Shown here in pieces: positions 31,890 to 45,289 of a DNA stretch of 49,734 nt (positions within the stretch are counted from its first letter, which is position 1; each line of letters begins with the position of its first letter). Below the pieces are notes generated by a model. It had not been told where the DNA came from, ran no database searches, and was given only the letters and a program-made list of their open reading frames with translations. The stretch is from Chara braunii (lineage: Eukaryota > Streptophyta > Charophyceae > Charales > Characeae): positions 974,825 through 1,024,558 of the forward strand of contig BFEA01000144.1 of the NCBI GenBank assembly GCA_003427395.1, in the 5' to 3' direction. A program made the position numbers and the translations under genes.

Positions 31890-34220
31890 CCCTAATGGGA
31901 TTTTAATCAGCATGGCAGGGGATTTCAACGCTTCTCCTGATACATGGTTGGATTGATGGAAATTTCTCACTCCTTGTCCAGCGTACATAGAGATGGATGA
32001 AAACATTATACGATGGTTATGCGAGGAGGAACACTTGTATGACACATAAAAATGTAACTTCCCTAAAAAACGTTTATTTACTTCTATTTGTAATTATGGT
32101 AATCCTGTTGAATCCAAGTCAAGGATAAACTTAATCTTCATGTCTGACGATTTGGATCATGCTTTGCTATGGGATACCATATTCCCTCGAAGTCCATGGT
32201 CAGGGATGATCACAAGATGTGCGCAGTGTTATTCTTGTTTAAAAAGAAACATGTCTATGATAAATGTTTTTATAAACTTAACCTTTTTTTACTTTCTCAA
32301 GGTCATTTCAAACAATACATAAGGGATGTATGAGAATATTGACACTCAACTAAATATAAACATGACTCTTTTATATCAAGGTTTAACAACGGTCTAACTT
32401 TTATGGCAAAACAGTGTAATGCATTTTCCAAGCTTTAAGCAAAGAATCGTTATCTTCAATAAATTAACATTCAATAGCAAATCCTTAATTATGAACTTCA
32501 AGACCAATCACATGATAATCTTTATCAAATCAACATACAAGATTTCAACAGCTATTAATCTTCGCCCAACATCGTTGACATGGTCACCTTATGAGAGGAA
32601 AGTCGACTAAAATTTTCAATAAATGTCGAATAAATGTATTTTTTTTGCTCTAGCCCACACCCAAGCTAAACAGACAACTATAAAAGGGTTTCAGGTTTCT
32701 ATTAAGGCTACTAACTCGTATTTAATAACTTCATCGGCAGTTAGTATGAAAATTACTTATAATTTTTCAAAAAAAAAATCGCTTCAAACAAAAACTTTAA
32801 TTATCTACAAAAAGATGATAGGGCAATAGAACGCTTTCTGTCTCCCTTAACACAATCACCAAATGAAGAACAAAGCCAACATTTGGATAGACCTCTAGGG
32901 ACGAAGGAAATATGGACAGCGCTGTTTCAAATGGAAGAAGACAAGACACAGGGGTTGATGGTCGTCTTAAAAAAAATTGGGAAGCAATGTGGTCAACCTT
33001 TTTTTCATATCTAATGAAAAGTTTTAATTCAGTCACGGAAATAGGACCAATGGGGGAAATGGTAGCCAATGCAACCTTATCCTTCTATAAAATATATATA
33101 TTTATAACAAATATTTGAAACTATAAACCAATCACGTTACTTACAGTGGTTTATAAGTTGTTGGTTAAAACTTTAGACAATCGGATAATTCTTATTATGC
33201 CTGAAATTATTCATCAATCGCAAACAAGATTTATTAACAGAAAACACATGCAAAATAATATCCTTTTAATAATTGAAATGATCAAACTACCCTGAAAATC
33301 TAATCAAAATATAACCTTTGTATTTATAGATTATGTAAAGGATTATGATCATGTACCCTAACGTTTCTTAAACGTCTGCCTACAAAAGATGAACTTTAAT
33401 CCCAACATGAGGAAGTGGGTTGGAATCCTTCACTCCAATGCCACAACAAGGGTCTAAGTAAATGGACTTATTTCACCTGAAATTAAACTTCAAACATTAG
33501 ACAAGCAAGGGGATCCTTTGACACCTTTAATTTTTTTTAATCGTCGTGGAGGTCTAGGGGGCGAATTTGCAGACCAATCATAATATTAAACTACTACACA
33601 TCTCAGAAATACCGAAGGATATAACTCATATTACCTTTATGTTTGCAGATGATCTCACTTTCATGATGGAGCCATCAAAATCAAACATAAAGGAGATTCA
33701 TGTTATGATGAAAAACTTTTCTTAAGAATATGACATGATTGTTAATTGGAAAGAAAAGCATAGGGCTGGTGAATTCCTTCTAATGGGATACGCTCTTCAG
33801 AACACCCAAAAGTTCGTTGGGTTCCCTTAAACGCCCCGGTGCGAATTTTGAAAGTTGCTCTTAAGGGACATGGTAAACCAATTACAAAAGATGACTGGAT
33901 CTCGAAACCAGCTCTAGAAAAGATGAACCAATAGAAAAGTCAACATACCTCAATTTTGGGTGAGTACTCATCATTAATAATGTTGTCCTTACCTCAATCT
34001 TGTACAAATAGGCTTTTCGATCTATCAGTAAAGCGCGCACGAAAACTTTACGAAGACAAGTGTCAGCATTCTTATGGAGAGGCAATCATGTACAGGAGAG
34101 GACGATTCCAAGAGTTTTCTGACTCTCACTAATCCAACCAAAGACGAGAGGAGGGTTTAAAATCTTGGACCCAACTCTTCAATATCAGGCTTTATCGTTG
34201 CAATGGATTAAAAAATTAAT
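31890..34220 (+). pseudogene. LINE ORF2 relic (endonuclease and reverse transcriptase)
   Basis: Endonuclease: MAGDFNASPDTWLD near 31911. Reverse transcriptase: pieces equivalent to PITLLTVVYKLLVKTLDNR (33128-33185), IIHQSQTRFINRKHMQNNIL (33205-33265), FVFIDYVKDYDHVP (33318-33360), QGDPLTPLIFF (33508-33540), and FADDLTFMMEP (33643-33675), which keeps the ADD pair. A block corresponding to the LINE C-terminal region (KTRGGFKILDP) is near 34140. Frameshifts and stops are dense throughout. Confidence 0.8.
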
Positions 34221-35078
34221 ATTATCCACAGACCAACCCTCGCATGTGCTAGCACTTGAACAAATTCGTAGATGAGCTCCCTCGTGTTCAAATGATATAC
34301 ACCCCCTCACTGGGATTAAAAATCGTTTTTCGACCATTCCCATGATGCAATCTCATACAAGAGAGGAGAGGTAACGCGAGCTTGCTAAAGTTGATCTTAT
34401 CCAGGATAATATGTGGACTTCGTTTTTGAAGACATGTACATGTTTTTCATTGTCAAATAGTCATTTCCCCTCTTGATATGAAGCGATATTGAGGCAACCT
34501 CTCTTTGCCAACTGATAGATTACAAACTTGAATAACCGCATTTTTAATAGTTCGGTTTCGCCTTGGTTCTCGTGGGTTAAAAGGGGGGTACTTAGAATCA
34601 AGGATCTATGAGACTCAATGACCAATGATTGGATGAATGATCAGGTGAGATCTAACTGAGATATTTTCATCACTTATCTTCCAATTTAGTTCATTTTTTT
34701 TTTTCCATGCCCTTAGCCTGGGTACATATTTTGAGAAGAGGGTCAAAGATTAAGGAGGTTGGTTGGGTGACAGGAGCTGAACTAATGACCAATAGATGGT
34801 GGAACATGTGCTTCATCTAACGTCATAAGGAGGTATGGTAAGTTGAATCAAAATCAACAGGAACCATCTTATATCACTCTTTCCTTAAAATACGGTAATC
34901 TTCTTCCTTTTAACCTATAATTATTGTATCAATTTTTTTTGTCTCTAATAGTAAGGGTTGGCGGGCCTATCATCCTTAACGACCTATCCGCGATCTCCCG
35001 CTAGACCAGAGGAATGGATATGGTTGTCCAACACGATAGGTAAGCCACGCACCCTACAAAATATGCCGATCAAGGCGA
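34221..35078. other. LINE 3' remnant and flank of the LTR element
   Basis: Weak continuation of the LINE C-terminal region until about 34850, then unassigned sequence up to the LTR boundary. If the LTR element has a 5-bp target duplication, the left copy would be ggcga (35074-35078); the right copy lies outside the window. Confidence 0.35.
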
Positions 35079-37534
35079 TGTCGAGCGTAATCGGTCAGGC
35101 ACCTCACGAGGCAGCGCGGGATCCTCCCGGCCGCGTCACGCAGGAGTTGGTTTTAAATCCTTTGTCGCAAATATACATGTGGAGCTTCCGCAAACCGCTC
35201 CGGCCGAGTGCGCCAGCCATACCTCTCGCAAGCCCCTACGATAGGATAGGGCCTACGCGAGGCACAACTTACCTCCACCTTACGGGACCTGTCACCTCCC
35301 TTCGGTGGGCGTATCCCCGCCGAGCTACCAATCCACAGTACGAAACCTAATCAGTTGCAATCGCAGAGGTGGACCAGCCGAGGGCGTTTCTCGTTCGCTG
35401 TAGCATAGGGGGCACACGCGGTAATACGCCTCTATCGGACCCGCACGCGAACCAACATCTTGGGAGGCTGAGGTCCCAAGCGCGACTCGTCGTCGGTCGA
35501 CTAGGACGCATCCCACACACCACGCGCACACCACGCCAACAAACACAACAATAAAACACACATACACACAACACGACACAACACGAACAACGCAACAACG
35601 CTCCTAGCCCCTCGGTAGCCAACCCATAACTTTTCGATGCGGAAATCAAATGGGCGTCGTGTGCGAGACTCGGTATAAAACCGCGCGGACACGGGGCTAA
35701 CTCATATCGACTCGCAAATGCAAACATGCGCAAGCAGTCGCAACGATGGCATACTATATAGTACCCATACTCATGCGGTCCTCGTTAATCTCGAGGGTCG
35801 CATCCGATACTCAAGTGTCGGCTGTCACGCGCCTTGAGGGTTAATCTCTCGACGCTGGACAACCGCCATGTGCGATTCAAGACCACACACCCTCTTCTGC
35901 ACTCTGTGCACAGTGGGTGGTACACAGGTCCATACCTGTAGTGGTAACCGTTTCTTGCGGCCCTGGAGATGAGCCTCACTCCGGGCCTGGGCGAAAGTGA
36001 AGGGGTTTGACTTTGACGGCTGCCACGGAGTATAATGTCCAACCATAAAAATCTTCAAAAAGCAAAAGGATAACAGAGGGTTTTCCTTTTCTCTCAAGCC
36101 ATAATCTGTTTAACCCCTGTGCACACATACAGTAGGTCTCTCAAATACTCAGGGTACTCGTAAATATATGAGGGTTAATTATGTAGGACGATCGCTTCTC
36201 ACAGTCACAGTGGGGCTCTCTCCAACCATATATGTATGTAATCGCAGGCAATCACATCCAGAGACCGATTCACAAACGTACCTGCAATCACATCAAAGAT
36301 TCATCCACAAGTTCATGCACTACACGGGGTCAACTTCAACCATTTCTTGCACTCATACCCCTCGCTTTAGCCATACAANCCTCACTNGTGCAACTCTTAA
36401 ATAAATACTCATTACTTTTGTTGGATGGCCATTCACTAAAGTCNGGGTGAAAACACAACAAAACAGTTCAATCACAAGGCTAAAACCTTTAGGTTGAGTG
36501 GCAGGAGTGAATTGGAGTTGAATCGTAAACCGACGAATCGGCAACCGACCTGTTATCAGTGATAACAAAAGATGATCCTCAAGGGATCANGCTAAATCTA
36601 GTCCTGAACTTGAATCAGACACCCCAAAGAACCTGTAACACAAGATAGGTCAAATGCCCAAACTAAATCATCAGCATATGGGGGATAAACCTCCATAGCA
36701 CATTCTCACTCAAAGCTACCTGCCAACTAAGTCCAGAATTTGAAGGTAACTTTGACTTCCCAAAGTTCAATTTTGTCTAACTCCCTGAATTAGCAAAAAT
36801 TTGGGCATCACTCCNTTTAGAAAATGAGAATTTCCTTATTTTAACTAATTCAGATATGAGAAAAGACGAAGCTGAACTTTTGACAAGTCAAAATTCAACT
36901 AACTCCTTGGATTTGTAGGAATTTCGGCAGCGCTTCCCGTAGAGAAAGTAGCTTGCCAAGATTAATACAAAGCCAAGTATAAAAAAAGATCTCATAAAAT
37001 GCAGGAATTGACCTAAGTAAAAAAAAATACTACAGAAAATGCAGGAATTGACACTAACTCCTATAGCTCTAACATGTGGCGAGCAACTAAAACAACTACC
37101 TATAATACCGAAACCCAAACAAACTAGTCATCTCACTCAGTCACATACAACTCAGTCACATGCAAACCAAACCACGAAGATAAGTACTCTCACCATCCCA
37201 AGTTCTTTCCATAAGATAGTTCATGAATCTTCAAGTCCTTGAATCCTTATACCCATCTTACATAAGACATAGAGATGGACCATTTGCCATGGAAACAATG
37301 TTCANCTTGTCTTTATGATATACACGAACAAGTTGCACAACTACTTCTCTCTTCTTTTGGGCAGATGACTAGGCCATTCACAGCAGAAACAATGCCTAGC
37401 CGCCCTGAACTNTTTAATAACCAAAATTTTAGTATTTCTCTAACTTTGTTTTCAAAAGAAAAAACAAATATGGGCAGGGGACTGAACCATTCACAGTAGA
37501 AACAATGTTCAGNTTGCCCAAACTATTTNCATTT
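35079..37534 (-). repeat. 3' LTR of the minus-strand element (left copy; inner limit undetermined)
   Basis: It begins tgtcgagcgtaatcggtc and aligns with 47289-49734 at a constant offset of 12210, without net insertion or deletion. The inner end must lie beyond 37534, but the partner runs off the window. ORFs within it are not supported as genes. Confidence 0.88.
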
Positions 37535-37965
37535 ATACTTTGTATTTTTCCTTTTCTCTTCTTAATGATATGACTTAACGCTGGACCATTCACAGTAGAA
37601 ACAATGNCCAGCTGCCAGTTCACATGCAAATATACATAAAGTACTTTCCTTTATACTCAGTTTAATTTATGTGAGTGGTTTTCAGGCTAAACCATTCACC
37701 ATGGAAACAATGCTTAGCCTTAGACAAAAAATTATCCCTCAGAATAAACAAGATTTTAAACCCCTTCAATCAGGCAAACCCTCAGAGTTAACCAGAGTAA
37801 ACAGGTCATTCACAGTAGAAACAAATTCCTGGTCCCCCAGAAAAAAACTAGATAAACATAGCAACCACACCATTCACAATAGAAACAATGTCTGGTCCTT
37901 CAGAAAACAGCCAGATAAACATAGCCCTGAGCCATTCACAGAAGAAACAATGCTCAGGCTTTGGT
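37275..37965. repeat. Eight spaced copies of a ~25-bp motif
   Basis: The motif CATTCACAGTAGAAACAATG, with variants such as catttgccatggaaacaatg and cattcacaatagaaacaatg, recurs near 37283, 37375, 37488, 37588, 37693, 37808, 37871 and 37934. Spacing is 60-115 bp. Each is usually followed by a short c/t-cagc-like word. The first copies lie in the LTR and the array continues inward, so it may be part of the LTR or adjoining UTR. Confidence 0.85.
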
Positions 37966-39839
37966 TGACCCTTCCAAACGCATGCAAAACTGTCTTCCTT
38001 CCACCTTCACCCAGTTCATCCTTAGTCTGCTTTCAGTCAAAACAAAGATGAAACTTAATCTTCACTCTCACACATTCTTTCCTTTTGATCTGGTTAGTCA
38101 TGAAGAGAAAGCAGAAATCATAGGGACAATCTTATGCATACAGCAGTTATATCACAGTGAGATAGGCAAAACATGGGTGGTAGTAGGTTGTACAAATGGA
38201 AATGGTTTACCTGACGATTCCCTGCCTCCAGAACTCCTTCTAAGTTCCGGCAGAGCTCCCGCAATCGGTGGGTGGACTCCCCACACAGTCTTGACACGGA
38301 CCTACGGGTTGCAATCCCGCTTGCCGCCTTCCTCTCGTAGCCAAGGATTAGACTGAGAGTAAGAAAGGCAGAAAGAGAAGGTTTTAGACTCTCAGATCCA
38401 GGAGAGGTGCACTCAAACTCGTGGGAGAGGGCCTTGTTATCTTCATGCGCCTGAGGGCCCCACAATGGTGGCCAAATAACGACCGCCTGGTCCGTCCAAA
38501 CTCATCCGCCGATCCCCAACTCCTCTAACAACCCCTCAATTCGTAATACTAGCCTCCCCTGTCAAGCCCCACCACTCTTTTGAGTCTCAACACCCCTTCG
38601 TAGGCTAATCACCGTCACACAGCAACTCGAAGCACAGACGGACCCCACGGAACCCCAGCAGATCATCACATGCTCACCACCCGTGTGCAACCGCAAGGCG
38701 TTGTAGCCACCTACGGCGGGAGCTTCACCACGCTGTCGCGGTGTCCAACAATTCGCTGCACTTAGCATGTCAGATACTGACCGCAGCGGTTAGCCCGAGA
38801 TAGCATACGGTCACCAACGGCAGTCAAAGTTTACCGGGCAGGGGCTCAGCCACTGGTGCAGATATTTGCTAGCTAGCTCACGGCTCTCTCCGGGCTACCC
38901 CGCATAGTGGGCCGGATGGCGAGCTGGTCAAGTCAGCCTAGTCCGTTGTGGCTTGGCTCAGCCGCACCCACCGTTGTCAGGCAATGACAATCCTCCAGCC
39001 TCCGCGGCTTGTCTCCTACCCCTCCGCTCAATCGGCTGTGTAGTGCACCATCGTGGCCAGGTATGNGCCCTCACCTCACCATCCCCGTCTCGCCCCCTCG
39101 CTACTTCGTGCTGCGGAGTACTCAGCGCACCGACCGGAACAGCAGCGGCCTAACTGGTCACGCANCCATTGGCTTCTGGTAGGAGAGTTTACAAGTGTCG
39201 ACCGTGACCTCGTGACCACTGGTTGGAATCCAGCCTGTACAGCCTGCAACCGCCACCTGCAGTTATTAGGATTAGCGCCGATCCTGGTGCACTATCGTGT
39301 TCCTACGCCGGCCAACATGCAGTCCGTCGTCATAACGGACATACCCCGACCCTTTCAAAGTACGCAAGGCGGGGACGAATCCTTTGCTAAAACGCAATCA
39401 GGTGCATCACCCGNCGAACACAAATGCTAACCCATCCCGAATACGNCNAGCAGTGGCTCACATCTANAGCCACCNATCCAGTANGCCAGAAATGCTATGA
39501 TGGNCAAAACGACGANGNGCAACACATCCNCNTAGNCGAACCTTGCGAGGGNGGNGCATACCGNCCAATNAGAACGAGGCGGACGAATCTTCTTNTTCGA
39601 CTATGGAAGTGTGTGGTGCTACCTCGCTGCCTTCTCCCTTCATGCACACACACGGCCTACAGGTAAGCTTCCGACCNGGCCCGGTCGCATCACNNANACC
39701 TCCATNGAAGTTATAGGTAACTTCGAATGAATCTTCCATCGGGACAGGGCCAGATACANCCGCCAGGCGACCCTTCNCCCTCCGCTGTAGCCCGACGCAT
39801 TAACCTTCTCTCATATCTCCTATTCCAATTAACTAACGA
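37966..39839. other. LTR-element interior without recognised coding
   Basis: GC-rich from about 38.2 kb, with numerous single Ns from 39065. No retroelement protein motif was found on either strand. An exact inner LTR boundary and purine tract could not be placed. Confidence 0.4.
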
Positions 39840-40665
39840 CTAAACTAACCTTGCCACNTGGCTCGCCNGGGGTAAAAACCCCGAGATCGACTCCTCCCTT
39901 GCCCATATCCATTCGCCAACGGGTGAGAAAANTNTTNTTCCCTCTTCTCCGTTNTCGCCTCCTCCATAGCTCCGCGCGCCATCTTCGCTGTCTAGNTCCC
40001 ACATCACTAACCTTTGCTCAAAACTAACCTCNTAACTAGGTTCGCCNGNGGTCAAAACCCCCGGATCGCCTCTTTGTTCGCCCATCCTCATTNAGAAGCG
40101 GGTGGGAACGACTNTCTTCACTCCTCTCACGCCATGGCTCCAAGCACAACTTTTCCNTCTATCTCCTCACTTTACTANCTCCCCCGCTATTCTATCTATA
40201 CTNACGAACTCGCCCGCCCTNAAATCCTCTAAAACACATCCTCCCTCACCCGATNTTANCAAGAATNGGGTGAGTCNCAGATCTTCCCGTTCCTNTTCTC
40301 ACCCGTTTNCGCCNTAGCCTTCGNGCAGCCCCCCTTCTCTTCTTTGCTAAAACTAACTTTCAAACCCCAAATCTAACCTNACCACTCAACTCGCCCTACC
40401 NAAAGGGCTNGGTTTAGCCTNTTNTTGTACTCGATTCTGTTAGGCACCGAGTGAGGTAAGTGTTTTCATCCTACCTCTTCCTTTCTCCACATCTCGGCGC
40501 ACTAACTTCTCTCCCTAGCTCTCTATCTACTAACCCATCGTAAAAATAGACCTTGCCATTCGGTTCGCAGCCATCAAAAACCCCTGCTCAGTATCTTTCC
40601 GCCCCCCGATTCTATTAAGAATCGGCCGAACTCTCAATCTTCCCCTCCGCCTGTCATGTCTTTCC
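39840..40665. repeat. Degenerate tandem array, ~175-bp period, many Ns
   Basis: Four to five diverged units begin with 'actaacct' or a variant (near 39845, 40025, 40345-40370, 40548). Each continues through 'gctcgcc..gg.taaaaaccccc.gatc', 'cccat.ttc.ttaagaatcgggtga' and a C/T-rich tail. Single Ns are concentrated here, as expected if diverged units were merged during assembly. Confidence 0.65.
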
Positions 40666-42420
40666 CCATAGCTTTTACGTTCGAATGAATCCGGCGAGGA
40701 AACACGCCCAGATTCATTCCCCTTGCCACTCTCTGATTCCCTTATGCCGCTGTCCGTCGCCCGCCCCGCTATGCTTCGCCGGCCTCCTCTGCTTCGTAGC
40801 GCTATCCATCTCCTGCTAAGCAGCGCTGCCCGCTGCGCTATCGCCCGCCCCGTTGTTGCGCAGCGCTGTCTGGCCGGCCCCTCTGCCCACTGCGACCGAT
40901 ACCGGCCCAGCCTTCAGCCAACCTGAGGGAAGCCTCGGAGGTACCCAGCTAGTAGACGGTTCGATTAGTCTTCTACCCCTATGCGGAAGTTCATAGTTGG
41001 GCTACGTGGGGCGGCTTCGTCACAGCCACCGCCAGGGTTCCCCACAGCCTTCCCTGGCCTACTTTGCTCAAGCGGTCCCTGCCACCGCCCCAGGCCTCCA
41101 GCGGCAAGACCCCGTATGGGCAACCAAAGCGGGATCAAGGCCTGGCTTTGCTATTCAACCCAAGCACGGGCCTAGGCGGCCTGGTGCAGATCCCGGTGGT
41201 AGTAGCAATTAATTTAATGAGAACTTTGAAGTCCGACGCGGAGGAAAGTCCCGCGTCATGCTCACACCCAAACCTCATACAACAGATCGTGGTTGGCAGA
41301 CGGTGCACCCGCAGAGGGTTCCCGCCACTCAGGTTTCTTCCGCCCCACGGGCTAATTACTCATCGGCTTGCATGTACGTCGGACACCTCGGCCCGACTTT
41401 TCTCGACGGCAAGATAGGGGAATTTTGCCGGCCTTCTGAACATGCAGAAATCCGAACGGGCCCGTCTAGTCAAGGTCCTTGACTCCCACGGCGGCCACTA
41501 AGCCCGGCATTGCGCCCAAATCGATGGGGTGTCGGAACGATATCAAAAATAAAATAATAATAATAAAACAATAAATAAATAGACTTATTAGAATTCTTAG
41601 TCGTCGGGACGTGTCAACAGGGAAAGAGATAGTGCCCGCACCGTCCTAGCGTCGTCGGCGGCAAAACCAAGGGGGATAGCCCCGTCCGGCCCTCGACTCC
41701 CTCGGTCTTCTTCACGCCGCTCCGCTGCATTTGTTGTGTTGATACCCGCCAGCCTCGATCCCTGAACCTCCGTAGTAGTAGTCCGATGTCGTAACCTATA
41801 GGGCTAAGCCCAAGCCTCGTGTCGACAGGCTCAAATTTTTAGATAAGGTGGTGGCGCATGGTGCTCAGGGCCCAGGAATTGCCCTGGGCCACTCGTCGGC
41901 CTGCCCCTGCACACACAGTCGTCGAAAGCCGTCGGCCTACCATCCGTGCCGTGGCTATCCCTGCGCGCCATCCTACCCCGCCCCATTTACCGCGCAAGGT
42001 CGTACCGTCGCTGTTGATGTCGTCGTCCTCGCACACGCGCTCGCCTCGGTCAGACGTACTAATCAACATAAAATATCTCAAATTCCTGGTTAATAAAAAA
42101 TAAACAAATATTAATAATATCATTAAGCAGAACGACCGATGTCCGCGCCGGCTTTATGATCAACAATAGAAAAGAATCACGAGCGCCTTAAACCTGCGCT
42201 CCCACGCACTCTCTACTGTAGTCAACCACCCAGTCAGCGTAATAGCAGACACAGCCGTGCCTAGCGCGGTATAGCTAGACTTTAAACCGAACTATTTTCT
42301 GTCGCTTGCAAAAAATAAGGCGGATACCCTTGTAAGGGTATTCGCACCGACAGCTTACTGGACCATATTAAGCGACGTCCCCGTCGATTCGTCAAATCAG
42401 AAAGGTATAAATCCATCCAC
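40666..42420. other. GC-rich then AT-rich interior, no gene recognised
   Basis: 40.7-41.5 kb is GC-rich with short repeated words (cgctgcgc, cgcccgccccg) and a 7-bp hairpin gacgcgg...ccgcgtc near 41234. A short near-palindrome (atacccttgtaagggtat) lies near 42325. ORFs here are short and unconvincing. Confidence 0.35.
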
Positions 42421-44056
42421 ACTCCAAATGCTGACGAAAAAGGAACCAATCAAATTAATCGAGAATTTGGGGCAAATGCCTCCATCCATCTGTACTTACC
42501 CACTGGTACACCACCAACATATCACTGGGTCTTTAGTTATCCCTCCTCTTTTTAGGATGAACCTCCCCAGGACCTATATAAAACACCTTCATTTTGAAGA
42601 TGAGTCTTCCAACAAAACCATATCAGCCCCTCTTTCCAAAAATCAGAGAGGGACTTTTCTAGTCATGGAAGTCACCCCCGCTGACAGGACCGTTTGCAGC
42701 CCCCAAGAAGGTTAGTGAAGGGTCCCTGACGCCGGCGGGTCTCCCTACCGCAGGGCACCTTTAACAACCCTTTTTGTGACTAGGCAAAACAGGACTGCTG
42801 ATTCTGGCGGTTCGTCCCTTACCCTCTGTCACGCACAGTACCCACTTGCGATTCATAACCAAGGGCCAAGACATGAGGGGTTTCTGATTCTGGCGGGTTT
42901 CCCGGCCGCGGAAGACGGCCCTCACCGGCAGCTGAGAACCAACAAGGTGAAATTCGTCGATTCTTGCCGAGGATAAAATTCTTCCCAAATCTTCCAAAGA
43001 AACATGGTCCTTTTCGTCAGACTTTATCACTCATCAGTCAACTTACCATGCTAAAAATCTTTTTATCCACCTTTGATTCTGCAAAGGTGCCTCTCACAAT
43101 ACGTTTCACAGTCATCCCTTCTCTATCTAGGACGATTTTTCACACGACCCTTTTTAATACTATCCCCTTGTCCAGAAACCAAGGGGTCTCATTATAGAAC
43201 AAAACATCCCCTCTTCCAGATATCACGAGGGGTCTCATCACAAAACCAAACATCCCCCCTTTTTCCAAAAATCTAAGGGGGTCTCCTTATGGAACAATCA
43301 TCATTGAGAGACCATCTTATGGGTCCTCATCACATTCAACCAACCAACAATCAGCATGATAAGCGTTTGGGCCTCCTGGGCTCGTAAATCTTCTAAAATC
43401 CTTACAACTTTTCACAAACAGACTGCGCTCCCTCCCCTTATACTCTGCCCCATCAACTGCCCGTAGGCAGGTCACTCGAGTATACCGAGGAGTAGGCAAC
43501 TTTACATGTCACATAGTCACACATCTTCCACACAAAGCCAACATTCATCAGGATAAAACCCCACAAGTGAGAGTGATAGTGATCGTCACAAAAACCAAAC
43601 CTCATAGGGTCTCCACTCAATATGTACACCAGGACAAAATGCCTCTCTCAAAAACAACATAGGTACCCAGCCCTCACGTCCCATTCTGCTGAGTGGCCCA
43701 TGTTCCTAACACACGAATACCCCGAAATATACCCAAACATACACAAAACTCAAATCACGCATCTCTATCTCAACTGTACACACCAACTTATCACACATTT
43801 GGACACAACCATCTAAACCACACCAAAGGAAGAAACAATTGGTTCGTCCAGTACTACAATCTGTTTATGTACAGACGGACAGGGTAGTCGCGACTACACT
43901 TAGATATGCACATATCTAGCCCACTCCCCATATACACGAAACTCTGATCCGACTGGGGTATAGGCGAACCAGTCCCCACTCACTCATTGCTTCGGGGTTT
44001 CACCTATATGATTGAGCTTTATTCCTATCTACAACCCTGGTTACCTTACCGGACCA
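42421..44056 (-). other. Interior downstream of gag, where pol would be expected
   Basis: Translations of the minus strand show short coding-like runs such as FRRFTSPGGPNAYHADCWLV near 43370 and DHVSLEDLGRIL near 42985, but no protease, RT, RNase H or integrase motif. Repeated C/T hairpin units occur at 43163-43288. Confidence 0.35.
43163..43288. repeat. Three hairpin-forming units, ~50 bp each
   Basis: Units follow the pattern ccccttgtccagaaaccaagggg / cccctcttccagatatcacgagggg / ccccctttttccaaaaatctaaggggg. Each is followed by tctc.tta/c, a run of a, and aac. Every unit can form its own C-G stem. A related unit lies near 42630. Confidence 0.7.
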
Positions 44057-44159
44057 TTATTGCGAGAGCTGCCCTCCAATCTGTTTTCCCGCTCCCGCAA
44101 CCAACTCTCCTTGTCTAAGTCGTCTGGACTCAATACCTCTACCTTTCGCTGAGCCTATA

Positions 44160-45289
44160 CTATATCGGCCTGGTCGCGTTTCTTCCCTTATCATTCCTTT
44201 CCTTTTCTTCCCTTCGGGCTCGTCTCGCTTCCTTACACCTGTGAGGCGTATGACCCGTCTCCCCACAACAATTACACACAATTCTCGACCACTGCTCTCG
44301 CCGCCTCTTACTTCTCCGACTTGCCCAACTAGAAGGTGGTGCCATCTTCTTGTCACTACATCCTCCCTTAGGATCAAGTGCAGCAGGAAGTTGGGCTACC
44401 CCAGCTTCTTCCTGGCTTTCTCGCCTTTCTTGCCCTTTCCTGCTTGGAATGTCGGTCGTCCTCTCGCAGGTAGGGATCACAACACTCCTCGCCTTATTCT
44501 GCACCTTTTCTTTCTTGGCAGGTGACTCACGTTTTATCCTTTCACCCCACCTATGATTCCGCTCGCTCGCTTCCGAGGTTCATCTCTTACGCCTTCAGAG
44601 GTGCCAGCCGCCAATTCATTTGTCCTCTTGCCAGCCTCGTCCCTCTCACAGTCTCTTAGCGCCTTCCTTTTTCTGGCTTCGCGCAGGACGTGGCAAAGGT
44701 ACTGATCGAAATCTTCTGCCACAAAATTTTCCCGTATCTTGTCCCATATAAGTCCTCCTGTCCCGCGGATCAAGTCCCGCTGCTCTTCACCCGAAAAATG
44801 CATAAGGAAGAAAAAACACTTGTCATGCTCAGACAGTCCCCAAACCTTGTGGGAAGCGCGCTCATACTCTACCAGAAAATGCCTCGCTGACTTATAGTCA
44901 TATCGATTCATCTTCTCGAGGTCCTCTCTGGTCAACTGTTCCTCTCCCAGTCGGTACTTACTCCTCATGCCATTATAAAACTTCTTCCATGATAGTCTTG
45001 CTTTCCTGATCACTTCACCGACATCATCCTGTAGGTTAACATGAATATACCTTATGACCTCCTTCAACATTTGCTCCTCACTCCACTCACACTGGACCGC
45101 TACCTACTCAAACTTGCTAAGGAAGCTAGAGACGTGGTTGCCGTCGAAGAAGCCGATTTCAACCTTGGGCATGTTGTCCCGCTCCCAGTCCTGCATGCTG
45201 AGCAAATCAACAAACTTCTCGGCCTCAATCCTTTCTTGAAGGTCCTCCATCTCGGGTTCTTTCGACCCCATCACCTGTCGAACAAACAA
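44160..45289 (-). pseudogene. Gag protein with CCHC knuckle, broken
   Basis: Read on the minus strand, a first stretch from ATG 45289 includes VDLLSMQDWERDNMPKVEIG and GFFDGNHVSSFLSKFE. It ends in an in-frame TAG at 45104-45106, and the same frame continues to 44534 with an alpha-helical gag-like core (FYNGMRSKYRLGEEQLTRED, then FLVEYERASHKVWGLSEHDK). A different frame (44504-44160) carries a basic region and CNCCGETGHTPHRC, a CX2CX4HX4C zinc knuckle. The order, capsid-like helices then knuckle, is that of Ty3/gypsy-type gag. One stop and one frameshift separate the parts, so the copy is not functional. Confidence 0.78.

Larger units (their letters stand above)
28730..34900 (+). mobile_element. 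Second LINE, very old
   Basis: Relics occur in the order expected for a LINE: an ORF1-like region (28.75-31.5 kb), endonuclease traces (31.9-32.2 kb), then RT (32.85-34.2 kb), all plus-strand and broken by dozens of stops. Base composition is AT-rich compared with the LINE at 14-19 kb. Limits are approximate. Confidence 0.7.

Noticed and set aside
35325-36100. Several ORFs of 80-130 codons in the LTR, also present in the other LTR copy
   Set aside because: They overlap in opposite frames, contain no known domain, and are explained by LTR duplication.
37275-37965. Possible CRISPR-like array
   Set aside because: Repeats are imperfect, spacing is irregular, no cas genes are present and the context is a eukaryotic LTR element.
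41232-41262. 'gaggaaagtcc' resembling a conserved block of bacterial RNase P RNA
   Set aside because: It is only the loop and stem of a local 7-bp hairpin; none of the other conserved RNase P blocks is nearby.
40723-41482. Ala/Pro/Arg-rich plus-strand ORFs
   Set aside because: Overlapping frames in GC-rich sequence, with no domain and no support for coding.
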